This document shows, in pieces, positions 47,654 through 56,337 of a stretch of 64,000 bases of DNA. How positions within the stretch are numbered: position 1 is the first letter of the stretch; each line of letters begins with the position of its first letter. Below the pieces are notes generated by a model. That model saw only the letters and a list, made by a program, of their open reading frames with translations, did no database searches and was not told the origin of the DNA. The DNA is from Archangiaceae bacterium (GTDB taxonomy: Bacteria > Myxococcota > Myxococcia > Myxococcales > Myxococcaceae), in contig JADJNS010000004.1 of assembly GCA_016714225.1 (NCBI GenBank), positions 124,001 to 188,000 on the forward strand. Direction: 5' to 3'. Made by a program: the position numbers and the translations under genes.

Positions 47654-48355
47654 CTAGGCGGTACCCGAAGTCGAAGCTGCGAAGAGCCGGCTGCGCCGCT
47701 GCAGCGCGAGGCACAGCAGCGCCCCGAACGTGAACACGCAGTACCCGCCTGCCGCGGCCGAGGGTGGGTTCGCGCAGGGCACGCCGAGCCACGGCTGCAC
47801 CGGGCTCCACTCCCAGGTGCCGAACGCGGTGCCGCCCAGCTCGACCAGCGAGGCGAGCACGAAGGTCCAGCACCACTCGAGCGAGCGCGGGCTCTTGAGC
47901 ACCAGCGGCAGAAAGAACACCAGGTAGAGCGCGCCCTCGACGTCGGGCACCGGCGCGGCGAACAGCCCCAGCGCCACCCAGCCCAGGCACAGCGAGAGAA
48001 TCACCGCGCGAATGAGCCGCCCGTGCCGGGCGAACACCGCCGACCTTCCCGTCCACAGCGCGGCGAGGCAGAGCAGCCCGTGGCCCGGCGGTACGTAGAG
48101 GGGCACGTTGCCGAAGCGGTAGCCGTAGAGGTGCCAGACCTGGGTGCAGAACAGCTCGGCGGCCGAAGAGACCGCCACGCACCACAGCACGATGGCCCGC
48201 TCGTCGCGGTCGGCGTGGCGCAGCAGCAACAGCAGCGCCGCGGCGACCGCCACGCCCAGCGCGGCCTGCTGCGCGCGCGAGCCCACCGAGTCGGCGGCCA
48301 GCACCAGCGCGATGGTCGCCGCCACGCAGAGGTTCACCGCCGCGGCGCGGCTCAC
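47654..48355 (-). CDS. Integral membrane protein, hypothetical
   Basis: A 233-aa protein from GTG 48355, overlapping the methyltransferase stop (GTGA). The frame extends upstream but only as a shadow of the methyltransferase gene. About six or seven hydrophobic segments are seen (NLCVAATIALVLAADSV, AALGVAVAAALLLLLRHADR, AVILSLCLGWVALGLFAAPV, FTFGALLCLALQRR). There is a Trp/Pro/Cys-rich loop before the last segment (TAFGTWEWSPVQPWLGVPC). It is last in the nadA operon. No family is recognised. Confidence 0.65.
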   Translation of the reverse strand: MSRAAAVNLCVAATIALVLAADSVGSRAQQAALGVAVAAALLLLLRHADRDERAIVLWCVAVSSAAELFCTQVWHLYGYRFGNVPLYVPPGHGLLCLAALWTGRSAVFARHGRLIRAVILSLCLGWVALGLFAAPVPDVEGALYLVFFLPLVLKSPRSLEWCWTFVLASLVELGGTAFGTWEWSPVQPWLGVPCANPPSAAAGGYCVFTFGALLCLALQRRSRLFAASTSGTA

Positions 48356-49146
48356 GGCCGCTCGGCCTTGAAGATGAGCATCGGAGGCGTGCGCAGCCGC
48401 TCGAACCGCTGCAGGCCGGCCGCCTCGCACGCGCGCTTGAGCTCGACCTCGCTGCGGGCGTGAAAGCCCATCGCCGAGTACGCGGCCCGGGTGTACGGCG
48501 GCAGCACGAAGCCGCTGCCCACGTACGGAGCGCCGGGCCTGAGGCACCGCCGCACCTCGCGAAGGGTGCCCTCGAGATCGGCGATCAGGTGAAACGAGCC
48601 CACCTGCAGCACCGCGCCCAGCGACGCGTCTTGAAACGGCAGCTGCGGCGCCTCGGCGCGAATGAAGTCGACGTCGGTCGAGGCCTCGCGCGACTGGGCG
48701 ATCGCCTCTTCGATCATCGGCTTCGACACGTCGAGCCCGATGATCGGCTGCCCCAGCTGCTCGGTGGCGAGCCGGCGCGCGAACAGACCGGTGCCGCACC
48801 CCAGGTCGAGCACCGGCCCCGAGGGGCGGCCGATCAGCGAGCGATACACCAGGTACTCGCTGTCGCGGTCGAAGCCGCGGGTCAGCGCCAGCTCGAGCGA
48901 GGGCCGCACGTACTTCTCGTACGAGCGCGCGAACCACGCCGCCTCGAGCTTGCCCTGCAGCCCCCTGGGCGGCTCGCGCTCGCCCACGAAGTCGAGCAGC
49001 CCTTCGCCGACGGGGAAGCGCGCGCCGCACGCCAGGCAAGTGACCGGGCCGAACGACATCTTGGTCGAGGCGACCTCACCCTCGGGCTCGAGGTGGCCGG
49101 CGCGACACTTCAGGCACTGCAAGATCTCGAGGGTGGCGCGCTTCAC
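48352..49146 (-). CDS. SAM-dependent methyltransferase with N-terminal Cys-rich segment
   Basis: A 264-aa protein. GTG 49146 overlaps the previous TGA (GTGA), matching the coupling pattern of this operon; the frame is open to GTG 49170. Residues 1-60 carry Trm112/zinc-ribbon-like Cys pairs (LQCLKCRAG and CLACGARFPVGEGLLDFVG). The class I methyltransferase core begins at about 110: PVLDLGCGTGLFARRLA (SAM site), GLDVSKPMIEEA, FIRAEAPQLPFQDASLGAVL, then LREVRRCLRPG. The layout resembles UbiE/methyltransferase-11 small-molecule methyltransferases. Substrate unknown. Confidence 0.8.
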   Translation of the reverse strand: MKRATLEILQCLKCRAGHLEPEGEVASTKMSFGPVTCLACGARFPVGEGLLDFVGEREPPRGLQGKLEAAWFARSYEKYVRPSLELALTRGFDRDSEYLVYRSLIGRPSGPVLDLGCGTGLFARRLATEQLGQPIIGLDVSKPMIEEAIAQSREASTDVDFIRAEAPQLPFQDASLGAVLQVGSFHLIADLEGTLREVRRCLRPGAPYVGSGFVLPPYTRAAYSAMGFHARSEVELKRACEAAGLQRFERLRTPPMLIFKAERP

Positions 49147-49685
49147 TCGTTCGAGACCAGCACCGGCCACCCGCGCGCCATCGCCTCGCGGAAGAAGTCC
49201 GACAGCCCGCGCCGGTACGCATTGACGTGGCTCTGGCTCATCTCGGCCAGGTTCTGCTCACCGATGCTCTTGCCGATCTCGAAGTCGACGGTGCGGCCGC
49301 AGCGCTCGCAGCGAATCGACACCGGGCGAATCAACGCCACCGGAACCGCGTAGTGGGTGCCGCAGTCGCAGCGCCACACCCGTGCCTTCTCACCGGCATC
49401 TTGGCGGGCGAGGGTGAGCAGCTGATCGGCGGTGCGCAGCAGCGCCGGAAGGTCGTTCGGCGGAGAGGCGAACACCGCGGGGCCCTTGCCGCCACCGAGC
49501 AGCTCGGCGGCGTGCTCGAGGGCCGCGGCGCCGCGGTACTCGGCGCGGGCCAGCGCGCGATCGACGGCGTCGGGCTGCTCGGGCACGGTGGGGGTGAGCA
49601 GATCTTCGGGCGCGGGCGGCTTGCCGCGCTTGTCTTTGGGGTCGGTCGACAGGGCCCAGCGGGGCACGGCGTGAAAGCGGTACAT
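49143..49685 (-). CDS. Zinc-ribbon-containing hypothetical protein
   Basis: A 180-aa protein from ATG 49685, 3 bases after the nadA stop; the upstream extension overlaps nadA and is a shadow. The N-terminal half is helical and Pro/Asp-rich. The C-terminal half has a Cys-based metal site, CDCGTHYAVPVALI and CERCGRTVDFEIG, suggesting a small zinc ribbon. It then ends with a Gln/Tyr/Arg-rich helix (VNAYRRGLSDFFREAMARGW). It lies between nadA and the methyltransferase and is probably co-transcribed with them. Confidence 0.65.
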   Translation of the reverse strand: MYRFHAVPRWALSTDPKDKRGKPPAPEDLLTPTVPEQPDAVDRALARAEYRGAAALEHAAELLGGGKGPAVFASPPNDLPALLRTADQLLTLARQDAGEKARVWRCDCGTHYAVPVALIRPVSIRCERCGRTVDFEIGKSIGEQNLAEMSQSHVNAYRRGLSDFFREAMARGWPVLVSNE

Positions 49686-49687
49686 CG

Positions 49688-50605
49688 TCAGCTCCACTCC
49701 AGCATGCGCTGCAGCGGCGTCAGCGCCTGCTTCGAGAGCAGCGGGTTGAGCTCGAGCGACGGAGTCTTGTCGCGCATGCACAGGTAGAGCTTCTCCATGG
49801 TGTTCAGCTTCATGTGCGGGCACTCGTTGCACGCGCACCCGTTGTCGGGCGGCGCGGGTATGAAGGTCTTCTCAGGGGCCTGCTTCTGCATCTGGTGAAT
49901 GATTCCCACCTCGGTGACCACGATGAACTTCTTTTTCTGAGAGGCGACGGCGTACTCCAGCAGGGCCTTGGTCGAGCCGATGAAGTCGGCGTGACGCAGC
50001 ACCGCCATCTCGCACTCGGGGTGGGCGATCACCAGGGCGTCGGGGTTCTCGGCCTTGAGGCGCAAGATCTCTTTCTCCGAGAAGATCTCGTGAACCATGC
50101 AGCTGCCCGGCCACAGAATCATCTCGCGGCCGGTCTTCTTCATCACCCAGCGGCCCAGGTGCTGATCGGGGGCGAAGATGATGGGGCGATCTTTCGGAGC
50201 GCGCTCGACCATCTTCACCGCGTTCGACGAGGTGCAGATGACGTCGCTCATCGCCTTCACCGCCGCCGACGAGTTGACGTAGGTGACCACGAAGGCGCCG
50301 GGGTGCTGGTCGACGAAGTGCTTGAAGGCGGCAGGTGGGCAACGGTCCGACAGCGAGCAGCCGGCCTTGAGGTCGGGCAGCAGCACCAGCTTGCCGGGGT
50401 TCAAGATCTTCGCGGTCTCGGCCATGAAGTGCACGCCGCAGAACACGATGGTGTCGGCCTTGGTCTTGGCGGCCTGCTGCGCCAGCGCCAGACTGTCGCC
50501 GACGAAGTCGGCCACGTCTTGAATTTCACTTTCCTGGTAATAGTGGGCGAGGATCACGGCGTTCAGCCGCTTCTTGAGCTCCTCGATCGCTCCTTCATGG
50601 TCCAC
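49688..50605 (-). CDS. nadA: Quinolinate synthase A
   Basis: A 305-aa protein matching bacterial NadA in length and throughout: NAVILAHYYQESEIQDVADF, the first cluster Cys in VFCGVHFMAETAKIL, LPDLKAGCSLSD, VVTYVNSSAAVKA, the second Cys in WPGSCMVHE, and the third in the NGCACNECPHMKLNT block. It condenses iminoaspartate with dihydroxyacetone phosphate to quinolinate for NAD synthesis and needs a 4Fe-4S cluster. The start is GTG 50605; it lies 8 bases inside the divergent lipoprotein gene, so the 5' ends overlap. It heads a four-gene leftward operon; nadB and nadC are not in the window. Confidence 0.95.
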   Translation of the reverse strand: MDHEGAIEELKKRLNAVILAHYYQESEIQDVADFVGDSLALAQQAAKTKADTIVFCGVHFMAETAKILNPGKLVLLPDLKAGCSLSDRCPPAAFKHFVDQHPGAFVVTYVNSSAAVKAMSDVICTSSNAVKMVERAPKDRPIIFAPDQHLGRWVMKKTGREMILWPGSCMVHEIFSEKEILRLKAENPDALVIAHPECEMAVLRHADFIGSTKALLEYAVASQKKKFIVVTEVGIIHQMQKQAPEKTFIPAPPDNGCACNECPHMKLNTMEKLYLCMRDKTPSLELNPLLSKQALTPLQRMLEWS

Positions 50606-53140
50606 TCGGGCAAGATAACGCGCACCACGCTCGCCGTCGCGGTCGCTCTGCTGTTCGCGGGCTGCAACTGCGGCAAGAACCCGGCGAAAGAATCGCCGCG
50701 CGACAACGGCAAGCCGTGCGACGTCGACGACCAGTGCAAGAGCGAGCTGTGCGACGTGGTGCCGCACACCACCGAGCGCGTCTGCATCGGCCAGTGCGGT
50801 GCGAAGTGCAGCAGCTCTGAAGTCTGCGTGAACCTCGGCATCAACCGCCTGGGCTGCGTGCCCGAGCGCGCCGGCCTCTGCGAGCGCTGCACCGACGACA
50901 GCGCGTGCGCGTACCCGGGTGATCGCTGCATCGCGGTCTCGGGCCAGCCGCGCTGCGGGCGCGACTGCTCGTTCGATGGCCGCTGCCCCTCGGGCTACAC
51001 CTGCGAGAACGCCTTCACGCCCACGGGAGACCAGGTGGCCGCGCAGTGCGTGCCGGTCTCGGGTACCTGCGAGTGCACGCCCTCGACGGTGGGCCAGACG
51101 GTGCCCTGCGAGCGGGTGAACAGCTTCGGCCGCTGCATGGGCCTCAAGACGTGCCAGCAGACCATGTACTCCGAGTGCATGGCGCAGCTGCCGACCGCCG
51201 AGGTGTGCAACGGCATCGACGACGACTGCAACGGTGCGGTCGACGACAGCCTGGGCGTGATGAGCTGCGGAAAGGGCGAGTGCCGCCGCACCCTCGACCT
51301 GTGCTCCGACGCCGGCACCCAGCAGGCGTGCGTGCCGGGCACCCCGGTGACCGAGCTGTGCAACGAGAGAGACGACGACTGCGACGACGTGGTCGACAAC
51401 GGGTTCGACAAGCAGCGCGACCCGCTGAACTGCGGCACCTGCGGCAGGGTCTGCAGCGCGCCCAACGCCACCAGCGGCTGTGACGGCGGCGCGTGCAACA
51501 TCACGCAGTGCTCGACCGGCTTCGGCGACTGCAACCTGCGCTACCCCGACGGCTGCGAGATCGATCTGAGCAGCAGCGACCAGAACTGCGGCATGTGCGG
51601 CCGCTCGTGCGATCGGCCCGGCACCGCGGGGCGCTGCGTGAACGGCAGCTGCCAGAACACCTGCCTGCCGGGGTTCGTCGATCTCGACATGAACCCGGCC
51701 AACGGGTGCGAGTACGCGTGCACCTTCGTCTCGGCGGCCGATCTGCCCGATCTCGCCTTCGGCGACGCCAACTGCGACGGCATCGACGGCGAGGTGGGCA
51801 ACGGCATCTTCGTGTCGCCGCAGGGGCTCGACGGCAACCCGGGCACCCGCGCGGCGCCGAAGAAGACGGTGCAGGCGGGCATTCTCGCTGCGGTGGCGGG
51901 CAGCAAGCGCGACGTCTACGTGGCGGCGGGCACCTACACCGAGCAGGTGCAGATGGCGGCCGACAAGGGCGTGTACGGCGGGTACCTGGCGGCCGACTGG
52001 TCGCGCGGCACCGCCAACGTCTCGTCGGTGGCGGGCGTGCTGACGCCCCTGGCGATCTCGAGCGCGAACAACGCGCGGGTGCAGCTGATGACCTTCATCG
52101 GCAACACGCCGGTGGGCGCTGGCCAGAGCTCGTACGGCGCGTGGATCATCAACTCGACCGGGGTGGTGCTCGAGGGCGTGACGGTGCGCGCCGGCAACGG
52201 CACGCCGGGCAGCGCCGGCACCGCGGGGGCGACGGGCGCCTCGGGCGGGGCGGGGCAGGTGGGCCAGCCGGGCGCCGAAGACTCTGACTTCGTGTGCACC
52301 ACCAACGCGGCGCCGACGCCGGGGCCGGGCGGCACCAACGGTACGTGCGGGCGCACCGGCGGTCGCGGCGGCGCGCCGGGCAAAGCGGGCTCGACGGGGA
52401 GTGACGGCCTGCCCGGGGTCGGGGGTACGCCGGGGGGCTCGGGGGTGCCCGCGGAGCAGGGCAACATCGCGCCGGGCAACCCGTACGTGGGAAGCGCCGG
52501 CTCGCCCGGGGCGCCGGGTGGGCACGGCACGTCGGCGACCGGCTTCGGCAGCATCTCGGGGGCGGGGTACGCGCTGGCCAACGCGACCGCGGGAGGCAGC
52601 GGCTCGCACGGCAACGGCGGTGGGGGGGGCGGCGGCGGCGGCGGCGGCACGGTGAACTGCGACAGCTATGGCGGTGCGGGCGCGGGCGGCGGAGCCGGCG
52701 GCTGCGGTGGGGCCTTCGGCCTGGCCGGCATGAGCGGTGGCGCGGCGGTGGCGATCTTCCTCTTCAACGCGAGCGTGACGGCGACGAGCTGCACGCTGCA
52801 GACCGGCAACGGCGGTGATGGCGGGCGGGGCGGCACCGGCGGCACGGGAGGCACGGGTGGAGCGGGCGGGGTGGCCTCGAACGGCGCGGGCAACGAGTAC
52901 GGCAACTCGAGCGAGCAAGACGACGGCAGCAACGGCGCGCGGGGTGGGCGGGGCGGCAACGGGGGGCGCGGAGGCGACGGTGGCGGCGGCGGCGGCGGGC
53001 CGTCGATCGGCGTGCTGCGCGGCGGCGCCTCGACGTGGGCGGCGACGGCTCCGATCTACGTGCTAGGTCAAGGTGGTGCGGGAGGGGCCTCGCTCGGCGG
53101 CACGGGAGCCACCGGCGTCAGGGCCAACGTCTACCCATGA
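50597..53140 (+). CDS. Large lipoprotein with MopE-type metal-binding motifs and collagen-like Gly repeats
   Basis: An 847-aa protein from ATG 50597; the signal ends in the lipobox LFAGC. Residues ~35-190 are Cys-rich (CDVDDQC, CERCTDDSACAYPGDRC), followed by MopE-type Asp-rich motifs (NGIDDDCNGAVDD, NERDDDCDDVVDN) that probably bind calcium or copper. Later Cys-rich modules (LNCGTCGRVC, QNCGMCGRSC) lead to a DUF1565/beta-helix-like start (VSPQGLDGNPGTRAAPKKTV) at about 410-530. The last ~300 residues are Gly-rich and partly collagen-like (GATGASGGAGQVGQPGAE). It is likely displayed on the outer membrane. It is coupled by ATGA to the OmpA-family gene, which may anchor the surface structure to peptidoglycan. 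Confidence 0.8.
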   Translation: MVHSGKITRTTLAVAVALLFAGCNCGKNPAKESPRDNGKPCDVDDQCKSELCDVVPHTTERVCIGQCGAKCSSSEVCVNLGINRLGCVPERAGLCERCTDDSACAYPGDRCIAVSGQPRCGRDCSFDGRCPSGYTCENAFTPTGDQVAAQCVPVSGTCECTPSTVGQTVPCERVNSFGRCMGLKTCQQTMYSECMAQLPTAEVCNGIDDDCNGAVDDSLGVMSCGKGECRRTLDLCSDAGTQQACVPGTPVTELCNERDDDCDDVVDNGFDKQRDPLNCGTCGRVCSAPNATSGCDGGACNITQCSTGFGDCNLRYPDGCEIDLSSSDQNCGMCGRSCDRPGTAGRCVNGSCQNTCLPGFVDLDMNPANGCEYACTFVSAADLPDLAFGDANCDGIDGEVGNGIFVSPQGLDGNPGTRAAPKKTVQAGILAAVAGSKRDVYVAAGTYTEQVQMAADKGVYGGYLAADWSRGTANVSSVAGVLTPLAISSANNARVQLMTFIGNTPVGAGQSSYGAWIINSTGVVLEGVTVRAGNGTPGSAGTAGATGASGGAGQVGQPGAEDSDFVCTTNAAPTPGPGGTNGTCGRTGGRGGAPGKAGSTGSDGLPGVGGTPGGSGVPAEQGNIAPGNPYVGSAGSPGAPGGHGTSATGFGSISGAGYALANATAGGSGSHGNGGGGGGGGGGGTVNCDSYGGAGAGGGAGGCGGAFGLAGMSGGAAVAIFLFNASVTATSCTLQTGNGGDGGRGGTGGTGGTGGAGGVASNGAGNEYGNSSEQDDGSNGARGGRGGNGGRGGDGGGGGGGPSIGVLRGGASTWAATAPIYVLGQGGAGGASLGGTGATGVRANVYP

Positions 53141-53940
53141 ACTCGGAAACCAACGAGCCCATCGTCTACGTGAAGTCGGCGCGGGGGCCCTGGGTGTTGC
53201 TGGTGCTGGTGCTGCTGGGCTTCGGAGCGCTCGGCTACTACGGCTGGCAGCTGCTGCAGAAGGCGCACGCCGATCAAGACAGCGCGGTGAAGGCGCGCGA
53301 CGAGGCGGTGGCGCGGGCCGACGCGGCCCAACAGGCGAAGGGTGAGCTGCAGAAGAAGCTCGACGAGGCCGCCGCGGCACGCGACGAGGCGCTGGCGAAG
53401 CAGCGGTCGCTCGAGCAGAACCTCGAGCAGACCTCGGCCGAGCTGGCGAAGCTGAAGGCGACCACCGACTCGCTGCAAGAGAAGCTGAAGGCCGAGATTC
53501 AGAAGGGCGACATCAAGCTCTCGCAGTCGGGAGACCGCATTCAGGTCGATCTGGTCGACAAGGTGTTGTTCGACTCGGGCGACGCGGCGCTGTCGAAGCG
53601 GGGCGAAGAGGTGCTGGGCAAGGTGGCGGCGGTGCTGAAGACGGTCGAGGAGAAGCAGATTCAGGTGTCGGGGCATACCGATGACAGCCCGATCACGAAC
53701 CCCGAGATCAAGAAGCTGTTCGCGACCAACTGGGAGCTGTCGGTGGCGCGCGCGGTGAACGTGGTGCGCTACCTGACCGAGACGGGTGGGGTGCCCCCGA
53801 AGAACGTGCTCGCGGCGGGGTATTCGCAGTACCACCCGGTGGGGGGGAATGCGACGCCGAAGGGCAGGGCGGCGAATCGGAGAATCGAGATTTTGCTGAC
53901 GCCGGTGCAGCAGGTGCTCGCTCAGGGGAAGAAGAAGTGA
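53137..53940 (+). CDS. OmpA/MotB-family peptidoglycan-binding membrane protein
   Basis: A 267-aa protein whose ATG overlaps the previous TGA. One N-terminal membrane helix (WVLLVLVLLGFGALGYYGWQ) without a cleavage site is followed by a coiled coil (~45-115) and an OmpA-like domain: VLFDSGDAALSKRGEEVLGK, the peptidoglycan signature VSGHTDDSPI, NWELSVARAVNVVRYL, and GRAANRRIEI. It is anchored in the inner membrane with the C-terminal domain binding peptidoglycan in the periplasm, as in MotB-like proteins, though the MotB plug/ion site is absent. Confidence 0.88.
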   Translation: MNSETNEPIVYVKSARGPWVLLVLVLLGFGALGYYGWQLLQKAHADQDSAVKARDEAVARADAAQQAKGELQKKLDEAAAARDEALAKQRSLEQNLEQTSAELAKLKATTDSLQEKLKAEIQKGDIKLSQSGDRIQVDLVDKVLFDSGDAALSKRGEEVLGKVAAVLKTVEEKQIQVSGHTDDSPITNPEIKKLFATNWELSVARAVNVVRYLTETGGVPPKNVLAAGYSQYHPVGGNATPKGRAANRRIEILLTPVQQVLAQGKKK

Positions 53941-53972
53941 CGGGCGCTGTGGCGCGCGGTTGCTGACACGGC

Positions 53973-54140
53973 CGTCCACGTCCACGTCCACGAAACGGCA
54001 GCGCGCTTCGCGCGGCCTCTGTGGGCGCGTCGGCGATCGAAGCGAACGATGGTGCCGCGATTGGCCCGCTGAGATGGCGACAGTGCCGATCGTTCAGGCT
54101 TTTTCGTGGACGTGGACGTGGTCGTGGACGTGGTCGGCCT
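53973..54140. repeat. Hexamer repeat arms forming an inverted repeat between convergent genes
   Basis: A run of gtccac units at about 53973-53991 ending cgaaa is mirrored at about 54101-54130 by tttcgtggacgtggacg plus further gtggac/gtggtc units. Inner sequences also pair partly (gaacgat with atcgttc). The ~230-base gap between the OmpA-like gene and the four-helix-bundle gene has no coding signal. It may be a terminator, a hypervariable repeat, or an IS-like remnant. Confidence 0.5.
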
Positions 54141-54168
54141 TTGGCTCCGCACCGCCGCAGCGCGCCGA

Positions 54169-54516
54169 CTACGAGCCCGCACGACACATGCGCGACAGCA
54201 TGGCGACGACGCGCTCGAGCAGCTCCATGCCCTGTCGATGCCGCTCGTTCTCCACCAACTTCAACACCCTCAACGCATCGAGGGCCGCGGCACACTCCAT
54301 CGCCGAGCCCCGCGCAATCGCGAACGATCTCGCAGTGTCCGCAGGGGTCGTCCGCCCCGTACCCTCGGCGATGTTCAGCGGAATAGAGGTCGCAGCGCGC
54401 CGCAGCTGATCCAGCAGCACGGCATTTCCGCGAGGGACGCAAGCCGCGATCTCCGACGCGAGGGCCAGAAACTCGACTGCCCGCTGGTAGACATCGAGGC
54501 GCTGAAAGCCGAACAC
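54169..54516 (-). CDS. Four-helix-bundle protein (S23 / 23S rRNA intervening-sequence family)
   Basis: A 115-aa protein from GTG 54516 with the family signatures: FQRLDVYQRAVEFLALASEI, the RAATSIPLNIAEGTGR block, and FAIARGSAMECAAALDAL. These small helical proteins are encoded in 23S rRNA intervening sequences of some bacteria and by many free-standing genes, including the diversity-generating accessory protein Avd. No reverse transcriptase or rRNA is nearby. The role here is unknown. It lies 28 bases from the PPC-like lipoprotein gene. Confidence 0.85.
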   Translation of the reverse strand: MFGFQRLDVYQRAVEFLALASEIAACVPRGNAVLLDQLRRAATSIPLNIAEGTGRTTPADTARSFAIARGSAMECAAALDALRVLKLVENERHRQGMELLERVVAMLSRMCRAGS

Positions 54517-54544
54517 GCCTCGACCCTACCGCCCACCCCTGACG

Positions 54545-56296
54545 TCACTCGTCTGACTCTTCGACCGTGAGCTGCCACGAGTCCTGAAAGTTCGCTTCGC
54601 GGTTCTTCAGATCGCGAACCTCGAAAACATATACGCCCGGCTCGAGCGAGGTGCGAAGGGTCTCGGTCGCGTCGGCCTTGCCGCGATCAGACGTGCCGAC
54701 GAGCTCGAGCTTGCCTTCCTCCAGCCGGTGGAGAAACAGCGCGACGTCGACCTTGAGAATGCCGAGCAGCGTCGCCCTGATCGCCGTCTTCACCGGCCGC
54801 TGCGACAGATCGAGCTTCAGATAGTCGATGTCTTTCTTGGGAAATACCGTGCCCCGCACCGGCTTGCCGAGCTCGAGCACCGTCGCAGTCTCGGGCGAGT
54901 TGTTCGGCTCGCGCTCCTCGGCCCCATCGTCGGGCACCACCGTCGCGGTGATCCGATACGCCTGATCTCCGTTCTCGTCGTCCTTCACCCACTTGCCGTC
55001 GACCTTCCGCGAAGCGGCCTCGACCCGAAACACGCAGTCGGGGTTGCACGAGACGTTGTTCAGCATCTCGGGCTCTTTCACCGCGCCGTCGTTCGCCTTG
55101 AGCAGCACCTCTTCTTTGTCCCCCGGCTTCACCACGCTCAGCTGCAGGTCGACCTTCTCGACCCCGCTCACCATCACCTTGGCCAGTGAGGGGCCGCCCG
55201 TCTTGAGCCGGAAGTAATCGACGTCGCCGCGCGGAGAGATGAAGCCCTCGCGATACCCGTCGCGCGGCAGCTCGGTCGCCTTGGCCGCCTCGTCGTTCGG
55301 CTCGAACTCGGCGCTCGAGCCCGCCTCTTCGGGCACCACCGTCAGCGTGTAATAGGTCTCGGCGTTGAAGGCCTTCTTGGCGTCCTTCCCCGCACCGGTG
55401 GGGCTCGACTTGATCACCACGTAGATCACCCGGTCGGTCACCCGCACCCCCACGTTGCGCAGCGACAGCCCCAGCCCCACGTTCGACTTCGCGCTGAACA
55501 GCGTCGCCTCGGCCTCGGTCAGCACCGCCAGGTCGAGCTTCACCCCGTCGACGCCGCTCACGTCGACCCGCAGCGCCAGCTTCTCGGGCTCCGGCGCCGC
55601 GCCCCCGCCCGCATCGGCCGCACCCACCGCCTCGAACGCCGCCGCCAGGCTCGCATCGGCGGCCTCGCTGCCTGCATCACCCGGGGCCGCCGCCTCGCCC
55701 GAAGGCGCGTTGGGCAGCTCGTAGCGGTACCAGTCTTCGTCGCCCGCGTGCCCGATGAACCCGCTCACCGCCTGGCCGATCGGCACCGGCGTCGCGTCGA
55801 CCTTGCGATCGTTCGGCTCCTGCTCGAAGCCCGGCACGCGGTCTTTCAGCCACGCGGTGAGGGTGTACGCCCCCCCCGCGCCCTTCTTGAGGGCCACCAC
55901 CCGCACCCACGCCTTGCCGCTCACGTCGAGGTTCGGCAGCCGCTCGGTCGCGCCCACGCCGCCCGAGTTCACTTGCGTCACCACGTTCTTGCCCTCGTCC
56001 ATCACCTCGAGCGCGATGTCGGCGCCGTTGGGAGCGGTCACGGTGACGTCGGCGCTGCGCGGCAACGCCGACTCGAGGCGGTACCAGTCTTCGTCGGGCT
56101 TGCCCGGGTCGGCGCCCAGGTTCGCGTTCACGACGGTGTTCGACTTGAGCACCAGCGCGGTGTCGGGCCCGTTGTTGGGCTCTTTCTCGTCGAGCACCAG
56201 CGGGCCCGCGTCGACTGCTCCGGCGTCGGGCGCCTCGCCTTTGTCGCAGGTGCTGCACGCGTTGAAGAACACCGCGACCAGAAGTAGCCGTCTCAT
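54545..56296 (-). CDS. Lipoprotein with PPC-like repeats
   Basis: A 583-aa protein from ATG 56296 with a lipoprotein signal (MRRLLLVAVFFNACST). At least four beta-sandwich units open with an Glu-Pro-Asn motif: KEPNNGPDTALVL (about 40), EQEPNDRKVDATPVPIGQAV (about 160), FEPNDEAAKATEL (about 330) and REPNNSPETATVLELGKPVR (about 470). This is the hallmark of bacterial pre-peptidase C-terminal-like domains. The units include DEDWYR or DVDYFRL strands. No catalytic residues are evident. It is likely a surface or periplasmic binding or scaffold lipoprotein. Confidence 0.8.
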   Translation of the reverse strand: MRRLLLVAVFFNACSTCDKGEAPDAGAVDAGPLVLDEKEPNNGPDTALVLKSNTVVNANLGADPGKPDEDWYRLESALPRSADVTVTAPNGADIALEVMDEGKNVVTQVNSGGVGATERLPNLDVSGKAWVRVVALKKGAGGAYTLTAWLKDRVPGFEQEPNDRKVDATPVPIGQAVSGFIGHAGDEDWYRYELPNAPSGEAAAPGDAGSEAADASLAAAFEAVGAADAGGGAAPEPEKLALRVDVSGVDGVKLDLAVLTEAEATLFSAKSNVGLGLSLRNVGVRVTDRVIYVVIKSSPTGAGKDAKKAFNAETYYTLTVVPEEAGSSAEFEPNDEAAKATELPRDGYREGFISPRGDVDYFRLKTGGPSLAKVMVSGVEKVDLQLSVVKPGDKEEVLLKANDGAVKEPEMLNNVSCNPDCVFRVEAASRKVDGKWVKDDENGDQAYRITATVVPDDGAEEREPNNSPETATVLELGKPVRGTVFPKKDIDYLKLDLSQRPVKTAIRATLLGILKVDVALFLHRLEEGKLELVGTSDRGKADATETLRTSLEPGVYVFEVRDLKNREANFQDSWQLTVEESDE

Positions 56297-56337
56297 TGGT
56301 TTGCGTACATGCCACGGTGTGGCAACCTCGGGCGAGC

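Noticed and set aside
49688..52918. Long minus-strand frame joined to nadA
   Set aside because: Only the C-terminal part is NadA; the rest is antisense to the MopE/collagen-like lipoprotein.
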